Below, one piece after another: positions 44,912-56,990 of a stretch of DNA of 64,000 bases (position 1 is the first letter of the stretch; every line of letters starts with the position of its first letter). The DNA lies in the NCBI GenBank assembly GCA_029204225.1, contig CM055097.1, positions 30,765,599 to 30,829,598 of the forward strand, read 5' to 3'. The notes beneath the pieces were generated by a model that saw only the letters and a program-made list of their open reading frames with translations, made no database searches and had not been told where the DNA came from. The stretch comes from Diphasiastrum complanatum. Lineage: Eukaryota > Streptophyta > Lycopodiopsida > Lycopodiales > Lycopodiaceae. Both the position numbers and the translations under genes were made by a program.

Positions 44912-47334
44912 GTGAATATTTCACAAATTAGAAAACTCATTGGATTGTACTCACAAGCTTCAATGGAAACTTCCAAAGATGTCAATGAAACAAGTGAAAA
45001 ATGTGTAATTAAATACACTAAGAGAAAACAATCTAGCATTCTTGTAATGTTTGGAGCTAACAGAAAAAAGCAAACCGAGAAATATGGTTGTGATGGGTGC
45101 AACTAGGAGGAAAAAGTTGATGCAGAACAAGAAAAGATTCAATCTGCCAACCTCCAAAAGAATCTAGAAGCTCTTAGAATTGCAGAAGCTTGTAGCATGT
45201 GGCAAGATCGATGGATCATCGATTACCCGTGGCTAGAGTTCAACAAAGAATTAGGAAGGGTGTACTGTAAAGTATGCAAGCAACAACCAAACCATTTCAA
45301 AAATGTATTTAAAACTTTGGGGAGCACTAACATTCGTGCTAGTGCATGGTTGGATCATGGTAGGTCCAAAGTCCATTGAGATATATATAGAGATCAGATT
45401 GAAACAGAGAAAACAACAATACAAGAAGCGAATGCTACTATTCGCGGCAGAAAAGAAGAGGCGTTGTGGGCCTTGTTTAAGGTGGCATATTTTATTGCAA
45501 AAGAGGATCTTCCCTACACCAAGTTCCAATCTGAACTATGTTTGTTACGATCCCTTGGATTGAAAACAATGACAAAAAGTCTCTACCAACATGATAAGGC
45601 CTGTGCTGAATTTATAAAATACATTGCTGAATCATTACGAGAAAGTATTTTGGAAAGAGTAAAGCAAAGTTCTTTCTTTGAATTAATGGTGGATGAGTCC
45701 ACAGACATATCCGACAAGAAGTCCTTGATTATGTATTTGTCTTACATTGAAAACTTCAATCCTGTAACTTCTTATTTTTGTCTTATTTTTTTAGAAAATG
45801 AGAATGCCAAATCAATTTACGATGCAATCATGGCTATTTTTCGTGACTCAAACCTAAATATTAGGAAGTTCGTAGGGTTTGTCTGATGGAGCAAGTGTCA
45901 TGATAGGGTCAAACATGGGAGTTGTGACGAGGCTAAAAAAATCATGCCCTTTTCTATCAGTTATACATTGCATCGCTCATAGGTGCAATTTAGCGTGTTC
46001 AGGTTCAGCCTCCAAATTGTCGTATTCCAAGTTTATTGATTCACTAGTTAATGCAACAGTTTCTTTCTTTGCCAATAGTTGCAAGAGGCAATCTCTTCTG
46101 CGGTCGTTACAAGAAGAAATGGCAAGTGATATATTGAAGTTGAATAGGATTAATGCCACAAGATGGTTGAGTCGTCACAATGCGATAAAACGCATATGTG
46201 ATGTTCTACAACATGTGATTATGCTATACAAAGTGAATTTAACAAAATGTCAAGGAAAAAATCAAGTTCGCAAAAAGATATTGTTTTCATCGACGAGGAT
46301 GCCCAAGATGTTGTTGAAGACGATTTGGAAGCAGCCTTGGCATCTACAAGTAAGTCGAAGAAGGCAGTTCAGGCTGCTGCAACCAAAAAGCTTCTAAAAA
46401 GGTTATGCGACTTCAAATGTATATACGTTCTACATTTTCTAGCGGACATACTTAAAAAGCTGTCAATTTTGAGTTTATATTTCAACGCGACTATGTGGAA
46501 GTTGGAGCAATCTTAGGAATTGTTTCTAATGAAATTGCTTTGATTGAGGACGAGTTTATTGAAGACCCTCCTACAAATCTGAATGCTGGAACATATGATA
46601 GTAAAGGGTATGCAATCTTACTAGACTATGGACCTGAAAATGGTTATGTCCGAAGGTTACAAAATTCCCTGCGAGGGAATATGTATTATGATATAGAAAT
46701 CAATAGGTCTACTGTGGGTGATGACTTAGAAGAGGCGATTGAGTTCCAAATTTCCTTTTCTCGTGCTATAGTTGAGAGTTTGTTAGATCAGTTCCAAGAT
46801 AAAGGCCATTTGAGTTCTTTCAAGGCACTATCTCCTACCAATATACCAAGATGCATGAGAGAAATGAAAGATTATGGTTATCAAGAGATCAATTCCCTTG
46901 GTGATTTTTATGGGATTTCAAAAGTTGATGCGGTTGGAAATGTGATTCCTCCACTCATCAATATTGAAGAGGTGAGGCAAGAATATAAAGCATTCAAAAT
47001 TCAAGCCACAACTGAATGGAGCGGCTGATCTTTTCGTGATACATTAGCCATCATTGGCTCCAATCAGTAGTTGCATGAGAAATATAAAGGATTGTACACA
47101 TTGATGTGCATCGCACTTGTGCAGTGTACCAATTCAGTTGCTTGTGAAAGAGGCTTCAGCAGACTCAATCTAATCAAAGACATAAAAAGGAATAAGATTG
47201 ATTCCACGGATGCCTTAATGTGTATTTCCATTGAGGGAAGCAATGACCTAGATTCATTGGACTTTTCAAGTGCAATCAACTCTTGGACGAGATCGAGGCA
47301 CATTTTTTCGAACTCAAATGATAAGTTGATGTAA
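44912..47334 (+). pseudogene. hAT-type transposase remnant (DUF4371 / ZNF862-like), frameshifted
   Basis: Plus-strand pieces in order: a BED/TTF-like zinc finger (45197-45379: DYPWLEFNKELGRVYCKVCK, then ASAWLDHGRSKVH, with C..C and H.....H); a DUF4371-like core (45464-45886: FFELMVDESTDISDKKSLIM, with the Asp-Glu-Ser-Thr-Asp block); 45879-46240, with SDGASVMIGSNMGVVTRLKK, CIAHRCNLACSGSA and INATRWLSRHNA; 46495-47028, a helical region; and the dimerisation block (47071-47334: QCTNSVACERGFSRLNLIKD, RNKIDSTDAL). At least three frame changes and several stops disrupt it. This transposase type is best known from animal ZNF862/KIAA1586-like genes. Terminal inverted repeats were not found. Confidence 0.85.
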
Positions 47335-48030
47335 ATTTTGCTGTCTTCATTTTGGTAAGTTATGAATTTATATACTTTTTCAATCTTATCCTTCTTATTT
47401 TTGTTTTCATTGGTTAACATATGTATCATGATCTATTGTGGATGATCTTATATGTTTCCTAAATGTTGTATCAAAATTTTCCTAATGAATTTAAAAAAGA
47501 ATTTCAGATGTTTGTGAAGCATACTGCAATTGAGGTAGTGCGATGTGTTTTTATAAGTATTTCAAATACTTATAGATCTTCAGATCTTCTCATAATCAAC
47601 AAGCATAATCACCATGAGGAATGTGCTATAGAAAGATATTGAATTGATTCCATTGCACAGGTCTGGAACAAGAAGACAATCTCAGAAGATCAGAACAAGC
47701 TCATTGCTTGTTACTTTAATTTGAAAAGGCTGTCTATTTTTATGTTTCGGCCTAAAACAAATTCCAGTTAGGTAGCTGAGTGTTCTATACAAGATCTAGA
47801 AAGGTTGTTTTTGGTCATGCTGCAAAAATGAGCTCTTTTTCCTTACAGTGATTTTGTTTGCTGCAGCCTGATTTGTGTGGTTTCAGTATATATTATCTGA
47901 CTTGTCTTGCTATTAGATCCTCAAATGGTTTACATGTTGATCCAAACTCATGCACTTGTTTGTGTATCAAGTTGATGTGAATAGACATATTGACAAGCTA
48001 AATGCAGCCATACTTTTGAATATCATTGTA

Positions 48031-48650
48031 ATGATTCGAAGCAGTATCTCAGCTGACAATCTTCTTTTTTGGTAAGTTCCTAGCCTCTTGTTTGATTTTT
48101 CTGCAAGCTTTATTAACTTGAATGAGACTATTTTACACCTAGTATTATGTCCATGCTGGTGGCTTCATATCTATCGTTAGTAGCTTGACAACATGTATTC
48201 TCATGTCAATGCATAATTTTGTATGTTTCCATGATGATTCAAGCACTATCTCTTGCATACGTTTGTTGACTCCCTTGTATTAAGCAAATGTTTTAGAGTT
48301 GATTATACATTGTATGTTGATGTTTTAATGCTGAAATGTGGGTATAAGCTAATGTGGCTTTTATGTGACGAGAATGTATTAAGTTGATGTAGAGTTGATG
48401 TGACAAAAATCTGTCCAATACAGATAGAATTTTGCATGTTCATACAATGATTCAAAGCACCATTTCAGCCAACAATGTACTTTTTTGGTAAGTTTTCAGG
48501 CTTTTGTGAGATTTTTCTGTAAGCTTTAGAAATTTAAATGCAGCAATCTTACAAAAAGTGTTATGTCTATTGGTGGCTTTTGTTTTTGTCCTTAAGCATG
48601 TGTTCTCGTGTTGATGCATAATTGTTTTCCACATGTTGATGCATAATTGG
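48031..48650. repeat. Degenerate tandem repeats of about 205-213 bp, three units
   Basis: ATGATTC(A/G)AAGCA(G/C).AT.TC begins units at 48031, 48234 and 48447. Units 1 and 3 share further blocks (TTTTTTGGTAAGTT, TGATTTTTCTG.AAGCTTTA, GTGTTATGTC or equivalent, GGTGGCTT); unit 2 is more diverged. A GATGCATAATT word recurs at about 48210, 48615 and 48640. Confidence 0.65.
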
Positions 48651-50100
48651 TGTTCTCGTATATACGTAGGAAGTAAGGTTTCGATATCCTTAACAAATTG
48701 CACATCTTTGGTTTTGGTAAGACCGAGTTTGTTGACTGTGCCTATCCTTCACATGAAAATATAGTTCATCAATAAATGAACGAAAATGAATCAAAATAAA
48801 TGCTTCCTGCATGAAATATTTGTTGAAATCACTTTGAATCTTGAATACAATTAGCTTTTAATTGCAATTTTTTGTGTTCGCATAAGTCTTTTGCAAAGCT
48901 TTGTTGATATTCTTAAAGAAATGTTTGCATGATTGTAGTGGTTGACGTTTCTAGTTTTATAGGTTTTATTGCATGTGTTATGATAGCAAATATTTCTAAA
49001 GATAATTTTGGAGATGTTTTGACCTATTGTCCATTCATAATTTTGATAGGTTTTTGAGGCATGTCACAAAATCAGCTATGAAGTTAAGATTGCAGTTGCA
49101 CCATATAGTATGGGTACATTTGTGAGCATATCAATGACCTCATTTATAAGGAAACAAGAGCGTGCTGAAGATCCTCTTCTAGAATGTTATCAATGATGCA
49201 ATGTTGTGCACGAAGCATGCTGGCTGGAAGACTCTTACCTGCTATGGATGTTGTCTATGGTTTAAAGAGACAAAGAAAAATCCTTTCTGGTTTTGGAGCC
49301 AATCTATAAGTTAAAATGGTGTTTTTTAATACCAGCTTCAGTTGATTATACTATCTTCGAGAACTCCATTAAGTAGGGCTTTAGTTTATGATATACTTTT
49401 CTTATGAGCTATTGAAGGATTCTAGCATGACTGCAAGCCTCACCTTGTTATGAATTCGCAGATGTCGCTTTTTTTGAATGTATTTCATCATTGGCATGGC
49501 ACCATCTCTTGAGATAATGAAAATGATGGACGATTAAAGTTTGGATGTCTTTGTTGGAGACCTCTAATGTACTTGCTACTGTGCAATTTGATGTTGTTAT
49601 ATCTCATTTTGATCCTTTCAAGGCATTGTTTAACTTTTTTTTTTGCATCAAAATTTTGTTGCCATGGTTACAATAACATAATTGTAGTTGAATCGATCAT
49701 GCTAGTGTAAGTTGTAAATTTAATGCTAAGGTTTTATTGTTTGTCTTATTTTTGGGTGGAGGACAACTACAAATTAGTGCAAGAAATTAGACGACAAGCT
49801 ACAATTTTTCACAATTTTAAACCTTAGACAATTTGTTTTAATTGGATTTTTTAGACAATTTTTTGATTATTGTAGGATTCACGAGGCTATGTTTCAAAAA
49901 TTCTCGGATTTCACCGATATTAATTTTAAAAAATCGATACATGAACATGTGTATAGGAAAATTTAGTATAACTCCAAAGAGGTTTCCCGATCACTTGAAA
50001 AAGCATTCATCACCTTCCCCCAAAAAACAAACAAAAATATACTTTTTGTGAACTAGTTTAGTACACTATCCAATACCTACTACCAAAATTTGACCTGGTA

Positions 50101-50120
50101 CATACATACATACATACATA
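50101..50120. repeat. (CATA)5 microsatellite
   Basis: Five perfect CATA units, just upstream of the probable PAT1 promoter. Confidence 0.95.
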
Positions 50121-50159
50121 ATGGCAAATAAATCCACAAATAGGCCAGGTCTGGGGCCT

Positions 50160-50403
50160 ATTGGATTCTTGACACGTGTCATACATTATACTGGGAGGAT
50201 TTTCAGTGATCGATTTTTACAACGTGGCATGATCTGAACGTGAACAGCATGATCCAACGGTGATGGGCTTTAGATAGTTAACACGCCTCATTTTGGGCCC
50301 CCGTCCGGCAAAAATTTGGCGGCCCGAGGTCACTGCCCGCTACACATGACCTTACTCTCCCAAATCTCTCGTTTCCTTCGCCTTCACTGCTCACAGACGA
50401 GAC
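50160..50403 (+). promoter_or_regulatory. Probable promoter and first leader exon of the PAT1-like gene
   Basis: Composition changes from AT-rich to mixed here. A perfect palindromic G-box, GACACGTGTC, is at 50171-50180. TTTTGGGCCC (50291-50300) contains the TGGGCC 'site II' element frequent in promoters of plant housekeeping genes. A pyrimidine-rich stretch (TCTCCCAAATCTCTCGTTTC, from about 50356) resembles a transcription-start/leader region. A strong donor, CGA|GTGAGTGC, follows at about 50405. An acceptor TTTCAG occurs near 50800. No cDNA evidence exists here, so leader splicing is inferred. Confidence 0.45.
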
Positions 50404-50428
50404 GAGTGAGTGCATTTCCAGATTTTGG

Positions 50429-50545
50429 ATGGCGATGGCGATGGCGATGGCGATGGCGGAAGCATCTGATAATACTTTACGATTCATCTGGCAATCTGCT
50501 GGTGCTGCTGCTAATATGCGCACAATTTTCTGTTACATGTGTTGA
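50429..50545 (+). CDS. Short 38-codon ORF starting with (ATGGCG)5, possible uORF
   Basis: Five perfect ATGGCG hexamers (50429-50458) encode MAMAMAMAMA; the frame then continues EASDNTLRFIWQSAGAAANM and ends at TGA 50543-50545. It lies in the presumed PAT1 leader region, about 0.9 kb upstream of the PAT1 start. If retained in the mRNA it would be an upstream ORF with five alternative starts; if spliced out it is intronic. No protein family is recognised. Confidence 0.35.
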   Translation: MAMAMAMAMAEASDNTLRFIWQSAGAAANMRTIFCYMC

Positions 50546-51486
50546 TGTTGATGTTCTTCTGTCGTTTCGCAAATCCTTTTGATTCATCAGTGAAGGGGAA
50601 AATTTTGGCGGGGCAAAGAAAACATGCTTGATTTCGGTTGCGCGCCTCTGGACAGGCGAAGGACAGACGGCATAGAATCAACATGATATTTATAAGAGCT
50701 TCACTGACGACGAGTAACCCATATCTCCTATCTTCGTAGCATATCGGATTCTTGTTTCTTCATCGTCCCTTTTACCCTATTCATTTTCCGTGTTTCAGTT
50801 TGAAGCAATCATTCTCGTCGGAAGGATGCATTTATTATGTTCTCTCTGGTCCGAGCCTTTGCACTGGAATTGATTCCTTTTTTCTGGTGTAATGATATTG
50901 TGAGCGGAATTAAAGAAATGAGCCCCTATTTCATTGCTGTGCCTAGCATATGCATCACGTTCCAACTTTTTAAGTGTTATATATCAAAGGTCTTCATATG
51001 TAACCATTATTAGTATTTTGCTTCGCATATCCAGATCAGGGTTGATAGTTTTTCAACTTGTTGCTCACTTAGAAATTCTGCGTGCATTGTAGTTTTGCCT
51101 GCGCTTCTCGAATCTTACCTTCAAACAGCCTGATCTTCAAACAGTTTCCAATTCATTTGGTACTTCACCTTCGAAATGGTTATCGTTACTAGGGTTTTGA
51201 AAATTTCGGATAGGTAGAAGAATTTCATTTAGTTATTGAAGATCAGAGACTCTTTAAAGTTAATAAGGAAGAGATTCCTGTCCATAATCAATCGTCTCAA
51301 AGGTTTGCAAAAATTACAGATCATCCACCTACCAGATTACAATTTGTGGTTACAATCTCTTCCCTCAGCCGAGTTAGGGCAGGCTGACAATTTGAAGAAA
51401 AGGATTCGTGTAAATTAAAAGATTCAAAGAGCTGTGTCTCTTGAGATTCTCTTATATTGCTAGAAGTGTGCAGCCGTATTACAGCC

Positions 51487-52456
51487 ATGGAAACCTTTGG
51501 AGAGAGCAAGCTGGATGCGCATTCGGATTTGGGTTCCTGTAAGACTCAAACTTTTTTTATGCTTGGCTTATTTAACAAGTTGTAGTGCTCTCTACCAGCT
51601 TCATCATCTGTGCTTTGAAACACACGGCAAATTCATATTTCCTCCTATATAGAATGCTGAATTTAGGACTCTGCCGCTGCATCTTTTTCTCTCTTTTCTA
51701 CTGATCAGCAGTTTTGAAAGGCAATAAGAATGTTCAATATGGAAAAATGATGATTAGTTTTCTCAAATGATGGATTATATTTATCAAAGTGTCATCATGG
51801 TGTAAGAGGATAATTGTTTTGACCGAATTGGATGGGTCGCCTATCTTGCAGCGAACGAACGTTTTGACGCTTCACAATATGCTTTCTTTGGGAGAGATGT
51901 AACCCAAGAAGTGGAACTTGGAGGGTTGGATGAAGATGATGATGTGGGAGAATTAGATGTTGCAGAAGAAGTTGGTGAAGATACTTTTTCTGGCATTGGT
52001 GAAGCAGAAGAGGTTTGTGGATTCTCACGCTTTGTGTGGACATTGGTTTGTTACTAAAGAGATTGGATAAGTTGCAAGCTTGCCATTTTTTTTGTCCACT
52101 GAATTATGCTTGCAAGCTCTAAAAGTACTCGTGTTTTGATTTACTTTTTTTTACGGGGTACTTTACTATGCTGGTAGCTGAAGTGTGTATTCATTATATT
52201 TCAAAGTGGATTTTCATCTTGTAGTTGCTTTTCTTTGAAGTTGTTTTTGGAACAAGTGAAGTGCTCAGCATTTTGCAATAGGATAACTCATCATCGAATG
52301 ATTAGTTGAAGACTTTTGAAGTTGTCAATACAAGCTTGATTACTGGTCACTCAGTCCAAATATTGTCGTCGTAAATATTATGCCTGACAGACGAGAAGTT
52401 TCGAAGCAGGTTCAATTGGAAATGAAATTGATGATCTTGCAAGCTCCTTTATGAAG
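51487..52456 (+). CDS. PAT1: PAT1-like mRNA decay factor, first three coding exons (partial)
   Basis: Exon 1 (51487-51538) encodes METFGESKLDAHSDLGS and ends at a GTAAGA donor. Exon 2 (51852-52012), after the acceptor TCTTGCAG, encodes NERFDASQYAFFGRDVTQEV, ELGGLDEDDD and an acidic stretch. Exon 3 (52391-52456) encodes TRSFEAGSIGNEIDDLASSF with MK and ends at GTATGT. Phases agree throughout. FDASQYAFFG, VELGGLDEDDD and the (S/E)IDDLASSF block match the N-terminus of plant PAT1/PAT1H proteins, cytoplasmic P-body factors that activate decapping with LSM1-7. The start has G at -3 and +4. Exon 4 (usually continuing into a Val-rich VVTGP block) was not found before 64000; either a very large intron full of transposons or truncation explains this. 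Confidence 0.9.
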
Positions 52457-52459
52457 GTA

Positions 52460-53580
52460 TGTGTTAACTATTATGGAGGCATTGACATTTGATATCATGG
52501 TATGTACGTATAAAAAAAAATGCATCGAAGAACTAGTAATTTGAAAATTTTACCTACACTAGGGGTTTAAAAGATGAGGAGTTGATTTGTGATAGTTGGA
52601 AAGTAGATTTTCTTGGACTTGTCAGTGAGAAATTATTTGGTCCTTGGACAACTCTGTTGATCAAAATAGTCCACCTCTATCCTAGCATACATATTCCTAT
52701 CATAATCAATTCGTAATCCAAATCTAGGGAAGAATTTGGAGGGGTTTTGCGAATTGTTTTGTCACACCCTAATGGAGAACCATGCAAAAGCTTGGAAAAT
52801 TTTGAAGTACAAATGTTTAAGGCATTTTTTACATTTGAATGCTCACAATCGACAAATTATATTGATGTATAGTTTGCAAGTATTCAAAATTTTGAACAAA
52901 AAATGGATGAAATCCAGTCTAAGAATTCACGAAAACTTGAAGTAATACTCAAAAAGCACCAACTTGTTGACTCCAGTCATATAGGCTTCAAATGAGTGAG
53001 TTGCTTTAGATAATTTTTGGAAGGCTTACTCTAGGTCCCAATGGTTTCTATTTTAACTTACATATTGTAGTACCCTGAATGTGTGATTTGCAATGTCATA
53101 CATACATGGGCACTTGGTGACTAATGCCTAAGTGCAATGTAGTCAATAGTTTTGAATTGCGAGCTTCTTTGAAATTTTGTGCAAATGAGTACATGACTTG
53201 ATGGTCTATGAGTTATGGTGTGGAATCCACAAAGTCAAAGATTGCTATCCTAGACTTATCTTCGATATACTCAAAGAAAAGTAGCACATGGGTGCATTTT
53301 TCAAATATATTACATTGATAAAATATTAAGGATTGTAAATTTCCAATAAGAGGATGCTAAGTTTTTAGTCACAATGCACACAACAATCCAGATATGCATC
53401 AAATGAAATTGATGGCTTTATGTTATTTATTTCCATGTTGCAAATTGGTTGATACCAACTTCCATACATGAATAGAAAGACTGATCATTGTTACTCGTCA
53501 CTCAAAACATTAATGTCACACCTTACATATTACAATGTGCATGCTAGTCAGTAGTAAATTAGCAAACTTACAAAAACTCT
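52460..53580. other. Probable PAT1 intron 3, AT-rich, no gene
   Basis: Directly follows the exon 3 donor. It shows no recognised transposon domain. A plus frame at 52736-52945 is unconvincing (Leu/Asn/Lys-rich, no motif). No PAT1-like exon was found in it. Confidence 0.5.
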
Positions 53581-54007
53581 CAAAAAAATCCTCAACCTTG
53601 AGCTCTCTGTAGGAAAACAAGAGTCAAGGCACCAAGATCTAGCTATCAATCAATCTCCACAAGACACAAAAGAGAAGAGGGTGGGCGGCCTCCTCTAAGA
53701 GAGAGAGAGAGAAAACAACAACACAAGTAATGGAGAGCAGTGCTTAGCCAAAACCGAAAAATGTGACACAATAAGCCATTATGTACTCTACCTACTTACT
53801 GATTGTAGGGCACCCCCAAAAGTCAAGATAGGCCCCTATACCAAATAAGGACCCACGAGTCAGTACATGACCAAAATTGGGTCCATCACAAATTAAGACA
53901 AACTTAACATGGCCTAAATAACTAAATACCCATGGTTACACAAATCTCGACCTTTTGGGTCAAAGTAACCTATGGATTAACTTTAGCATAGTCATTTGTT
54001 TCTAACA
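53580..54007 (-). mobile_element. 3' LTR of the 54-55.3 kb copia (outer end uncertain)
   Basis: On the minus strand the tract AAGGAGGG is followed by TGTTAGAAACAAATG beginning at 54007. The LTR continues toward lower coordinates with a CT-rich stretch (GA on plus, 53697-53713). The outer boundary was not established. Confidence 0.65.
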
Positions 54008-55304
54008 CCCTCCTTAAATGACAATGCAAAAAAATTGAAATCTTCACTACGTATCAAAGCTACCACGTGGTATTAAATTTAAAGCTTTGCATAAAGCTTC
54101 AAATCTGACTCTAGGCAACGCCTTAGTGAAGAGGTCCGCAATATTATCCTCTGTAGGACAAGACTCAAGTAAAATGTCGCCATAATGAAGTCTCCCCCGA
54201 ACAAAGTGATAATGGATCTCGATGTGCTTCGTTCTTGCATGAAAAACAGGATCCCGTGCAATGGCAATAACACTTATGTGATGTCATCGGGGCATGCATG
54301 AATTGATTCATGAGTGAGACAATATAAGAAATGTCTGGTCTTGAATCACATGGGTAAATGAGACAGCCAATAGCTTGAATAAAAGTAGTATCAAATGGTT
54401 CACCATCACCTTGACTACTTAATTTTAGGCCTGTCTCCACAGGTGTAGCAACCGGCTTGCAATCTTCCATCTTGAACCTCTTCAAAATCTGCCCAATGTA
54501 GCGTTCTTGAGAGACAAAAATTCCAGCCCTTTCTTTTACAAATTCAAGACCAAGATAAAAGTGCAATAGGCCTAAATATGAGGTTTCAAAACCAAGATCA
54601 AGTATTAAGGCATCAATTTGCTGCTCATTACTTCCCGTAACAATAATATCATCAACATAAAGCAAAATAATGATGATATAATCTGAAGTATGCTTGACAT
54701 AAAGAGTAGATTCGCTAGGACTATTAGTAAACCCACGATCACAAAAATAGGCATGTATCTTTTGATACCACATCCTCGGAGCTTGCTTCAGTCCATAAAA
54801 TGCCTTCTTGAGAAGACAAACTTTATCTTTTTGGCCTTCAACCAAAAAACCAGCAGGTTGTTGAAGGTACACTTCCTCATTGAGATCACCATTGAGGAAT
54901 GCTGTCTTTATGTCAAGTTGCCGCAAACGCCAACCAAAATGGGCAGCCAAAGAGGTTACTACCCTCACGGTAGTCATCCGAGCAGTAGGAGAAAAAGTCT
55001 CCTCATAATCAATCCCCTTTTGCTGAGCATAGCCTTTGGCAACAAGCCTTGCCTTGTACCTATAGGGAGTTGTCATTTGATGTAGAATTCCCTTTTCTCG
55101 AAGAAATGCACTGAACGTACTCTTGATGTATTTCCTGCCTCGATCGGTGCGTAGGGTCTTCAAAGAATGCCCAAACTGAAATAGATGCACTTTCCAATGG
55201 ATTCGGTCCTCATTGGACCATAATCTATCCATTGGTGCACTATCTTGATGATATCTTGCAATCTTGTGTGTAGAATGTTTGTATTTTGCTATTTTTGGAT
55301 CCAC
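54008..55304 (-). mobile_element. Internally deleted copia: integrase piece fused to RT, RNase H deleted
   Basis: A single 379-codon minus frame (55304-54165) starts with a short unrelated part, then HSLKTLRTDRGRKYIKSTFS and REKGILHQMTTPYR (integrase, second Asp region). It passes directly into YKARLVAKGYAQQKGIDYEE (RT start), continuing with QLDIKTAFLNGDLNEEVYLQ, AFYGLKQAPRMWYQKI and ILLYVDDIIVTGS. After RPDISYIVSLMNQFMHAP it jumps to the RNase H end (ALARDP.FHARTKHIE-type sequence, in another frame, to about 54060). Two internal deletions have removed the integrase Glu region and most of RNase H. YVDD is intact. Confidence 0.9.
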
Positions 55305-56990
55305 ACATGTGAAATACAGTAGGGTACTGTTATTATACGGACAACAACTTCATTTTAATCATATATTTGATGTTTGATCAGTATCTTGTTGAGTTACATC
55401 TCTTTCATCAAGTAGATGTTGATTTTCTACATTGCAAATGGTGTAAATTAACCAAAGATCAAGGGATGATTTTGGATCTTAAATGGTATGAAATTCTTCA
55501 CATGGTATCAGAGCTCTTCTGTTGCAAGTTATGGAAGGTACAACCACATTTAGCAAAGATTTGGAGGAGCTTCTATCTCTAGAGCATGCTAGAATAGTTT
55601 CTACTCAAAAATCAAGAATCATGTGTAGAATTGATCTTTTGTAAGTCAAAACTCAATTTAGGTTTATGAACTTGTGGAATTCCCATTTCTTACTTGGCTT
55701 ACTAGATGTGGCCGATTTTTAGAGCATTGAGAAAGCTTCAATTGAGGCTACAAGATTCTATATCAAGTTTTAGGCAATTGCATGTAGAATTTGAGACATT
55801 CAATTTTTTGTGATTTTGTCAAAACCCTAATTTGGATTGGATCTCTATTTTTTGAAGTTTGTTGGACTTCAATAGAGTGTGTTTCAATCTTAGAAAGTGA
55901 CAAGATTCATTAGATTGTGTGTGGATCATAGGTTGATCAAAAATTCTTCATTCTATGTGTTGATTTACTAGTAATAGTGCTAGAAGAGAATTGAGAGTTT
56001 CCATATCTTTGTGATTTCTTTTTGAATACATTTGTTGTCAATCAAAAGAGTGCTTTGAGCATTGGAACAGGTTGAAAGGAGAAGATCAGGTCACTTCAAC
56101 ATGGCTACAAGTGGAGGCTTTATGTTGGAGAGCAATGATAGGCTTACCTCAATCAACTATTCTACTTGGAAGGTGAGGATGGAGTCCTTTTTGGAGATGA
56201 ATGAGTTGATGGAGATTGTTGCAGGTGTGGAGGTGTGGAGGAGAGGCTGCAAGCACCTCAAGATCAAGTGAGGTATGACGAGAGCTAAAAAAGCTCTACA
56301 CATGATAAAGATGAATGTTACCAATGAGCTACTCAAGGAGATTGGTAAGAGCAATTCATCTTGAGAGGCTTGAGAAGCTTTGAAGAAGCTTTATGAATCC
56401 AAGTCTACATCTAGAGTGTTGACTCTAAGAAGACAAATCTTTCAAAGTTTGCAAAAGAAGGAAGAGAGTGCTCATGCTTTTGTGTTGAGGGTTAAAGCAT
56501 TCAATGATGAGTTAGCATGTATTGATGAGAGCATTAAGGAGGTAGAACTTGTTCAAGTTATACTTAATGGCTTGTTGGACGATCATGCTAATCTTGTTTA
56601 AAGTTTTGCAATACAAAAGACTTTGCCAAGCTTGATGGATTTTCAAGAAGTATTGGTGAATGAAGAGTTTAGGCTTCAAGCAAGAGATGGATCTACATCG
56701 ACATCTCATTATGAAGAGGAGGCTATGTTCATCAAAGGCAAGTTCAAGGGCAAAGGTAAAAGCAAATGGTCTAAAGGGCAAGATCAAGGTGAGACTTCTT
56801 TTGGCGAAAAGAAAGATAGAACCAAGTTAAAATGCTTTTATTGTGGAATCAAAGGGCATTTTGCTAATGAATGTTTGAAGAAGCAAAGAGATGAAGGTAG
56901 CAAGCAAATCAACTTTACTACTAATGATGAGGATCTAGGTGGTTGTGATTCTCTTTACAACCTAGCCACTAGGAAATCTGCTTTTTGATC
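55305..56990 (+). mobile_element. Copia 5' fragment: LTR end, primer site and gag (plus)
   Basis: An LTR end reading AAATTCTTCACA finishes at 55502, followed by the primer-binding site TGGTATCAGAGC (55503-55514). About 590 bp of leader precede gag at 56101. The LTR carries CACATGTGAAA near 55312 and is cut at its 5' side by the minus-strand copia. The element stops after gag; no protease or pol follows before the hAT/gypsy block at 57.2 kb. Confidence 0.85.
56101..56990 (+). pseudogene. Copia gag with intact zinc knuckle, several stops
   Basis: ATG at 56101 reads MATSGGFMLESNDRLTSINY and STWKVRMESFLEMNELMEIV. A stop at 56269 and further stops near 56362 and 56599 interrupt it. 56380-56598 reads SRVLTLRRQIFQSLQKKEES and ELVQVILNGLLDDHANLV. 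56623-56988 has a Lys/Gly-rich part and the CX2CX4HX4C knuckle CFYCGIKGHFANEC. It is close in sequence to the gag of the non-autonomous element at 33.4 kb, so the two are probably relatives. Confidence 0.88.

Larger units (their letters stand above)
47340..50130. other. Non-coding flank of the hAT remnant
   Basis: AT-rich sequence without a supported gene. It contains the ~205-bp degenerate repeats listed separately and many TTGATGT / ATGTTGATG words. The hAT 3' terminus may lie here, but no terminal inverted repeat was recognised. Confidence 0.45.

Noticed and set aside
50278-50523. Minus-strand frame with an Ala-Ile repeat
   Set aside because: It is antisense to the ATGGCG hexamers; the strand of the neighbouring gene and promoter signals is plus.
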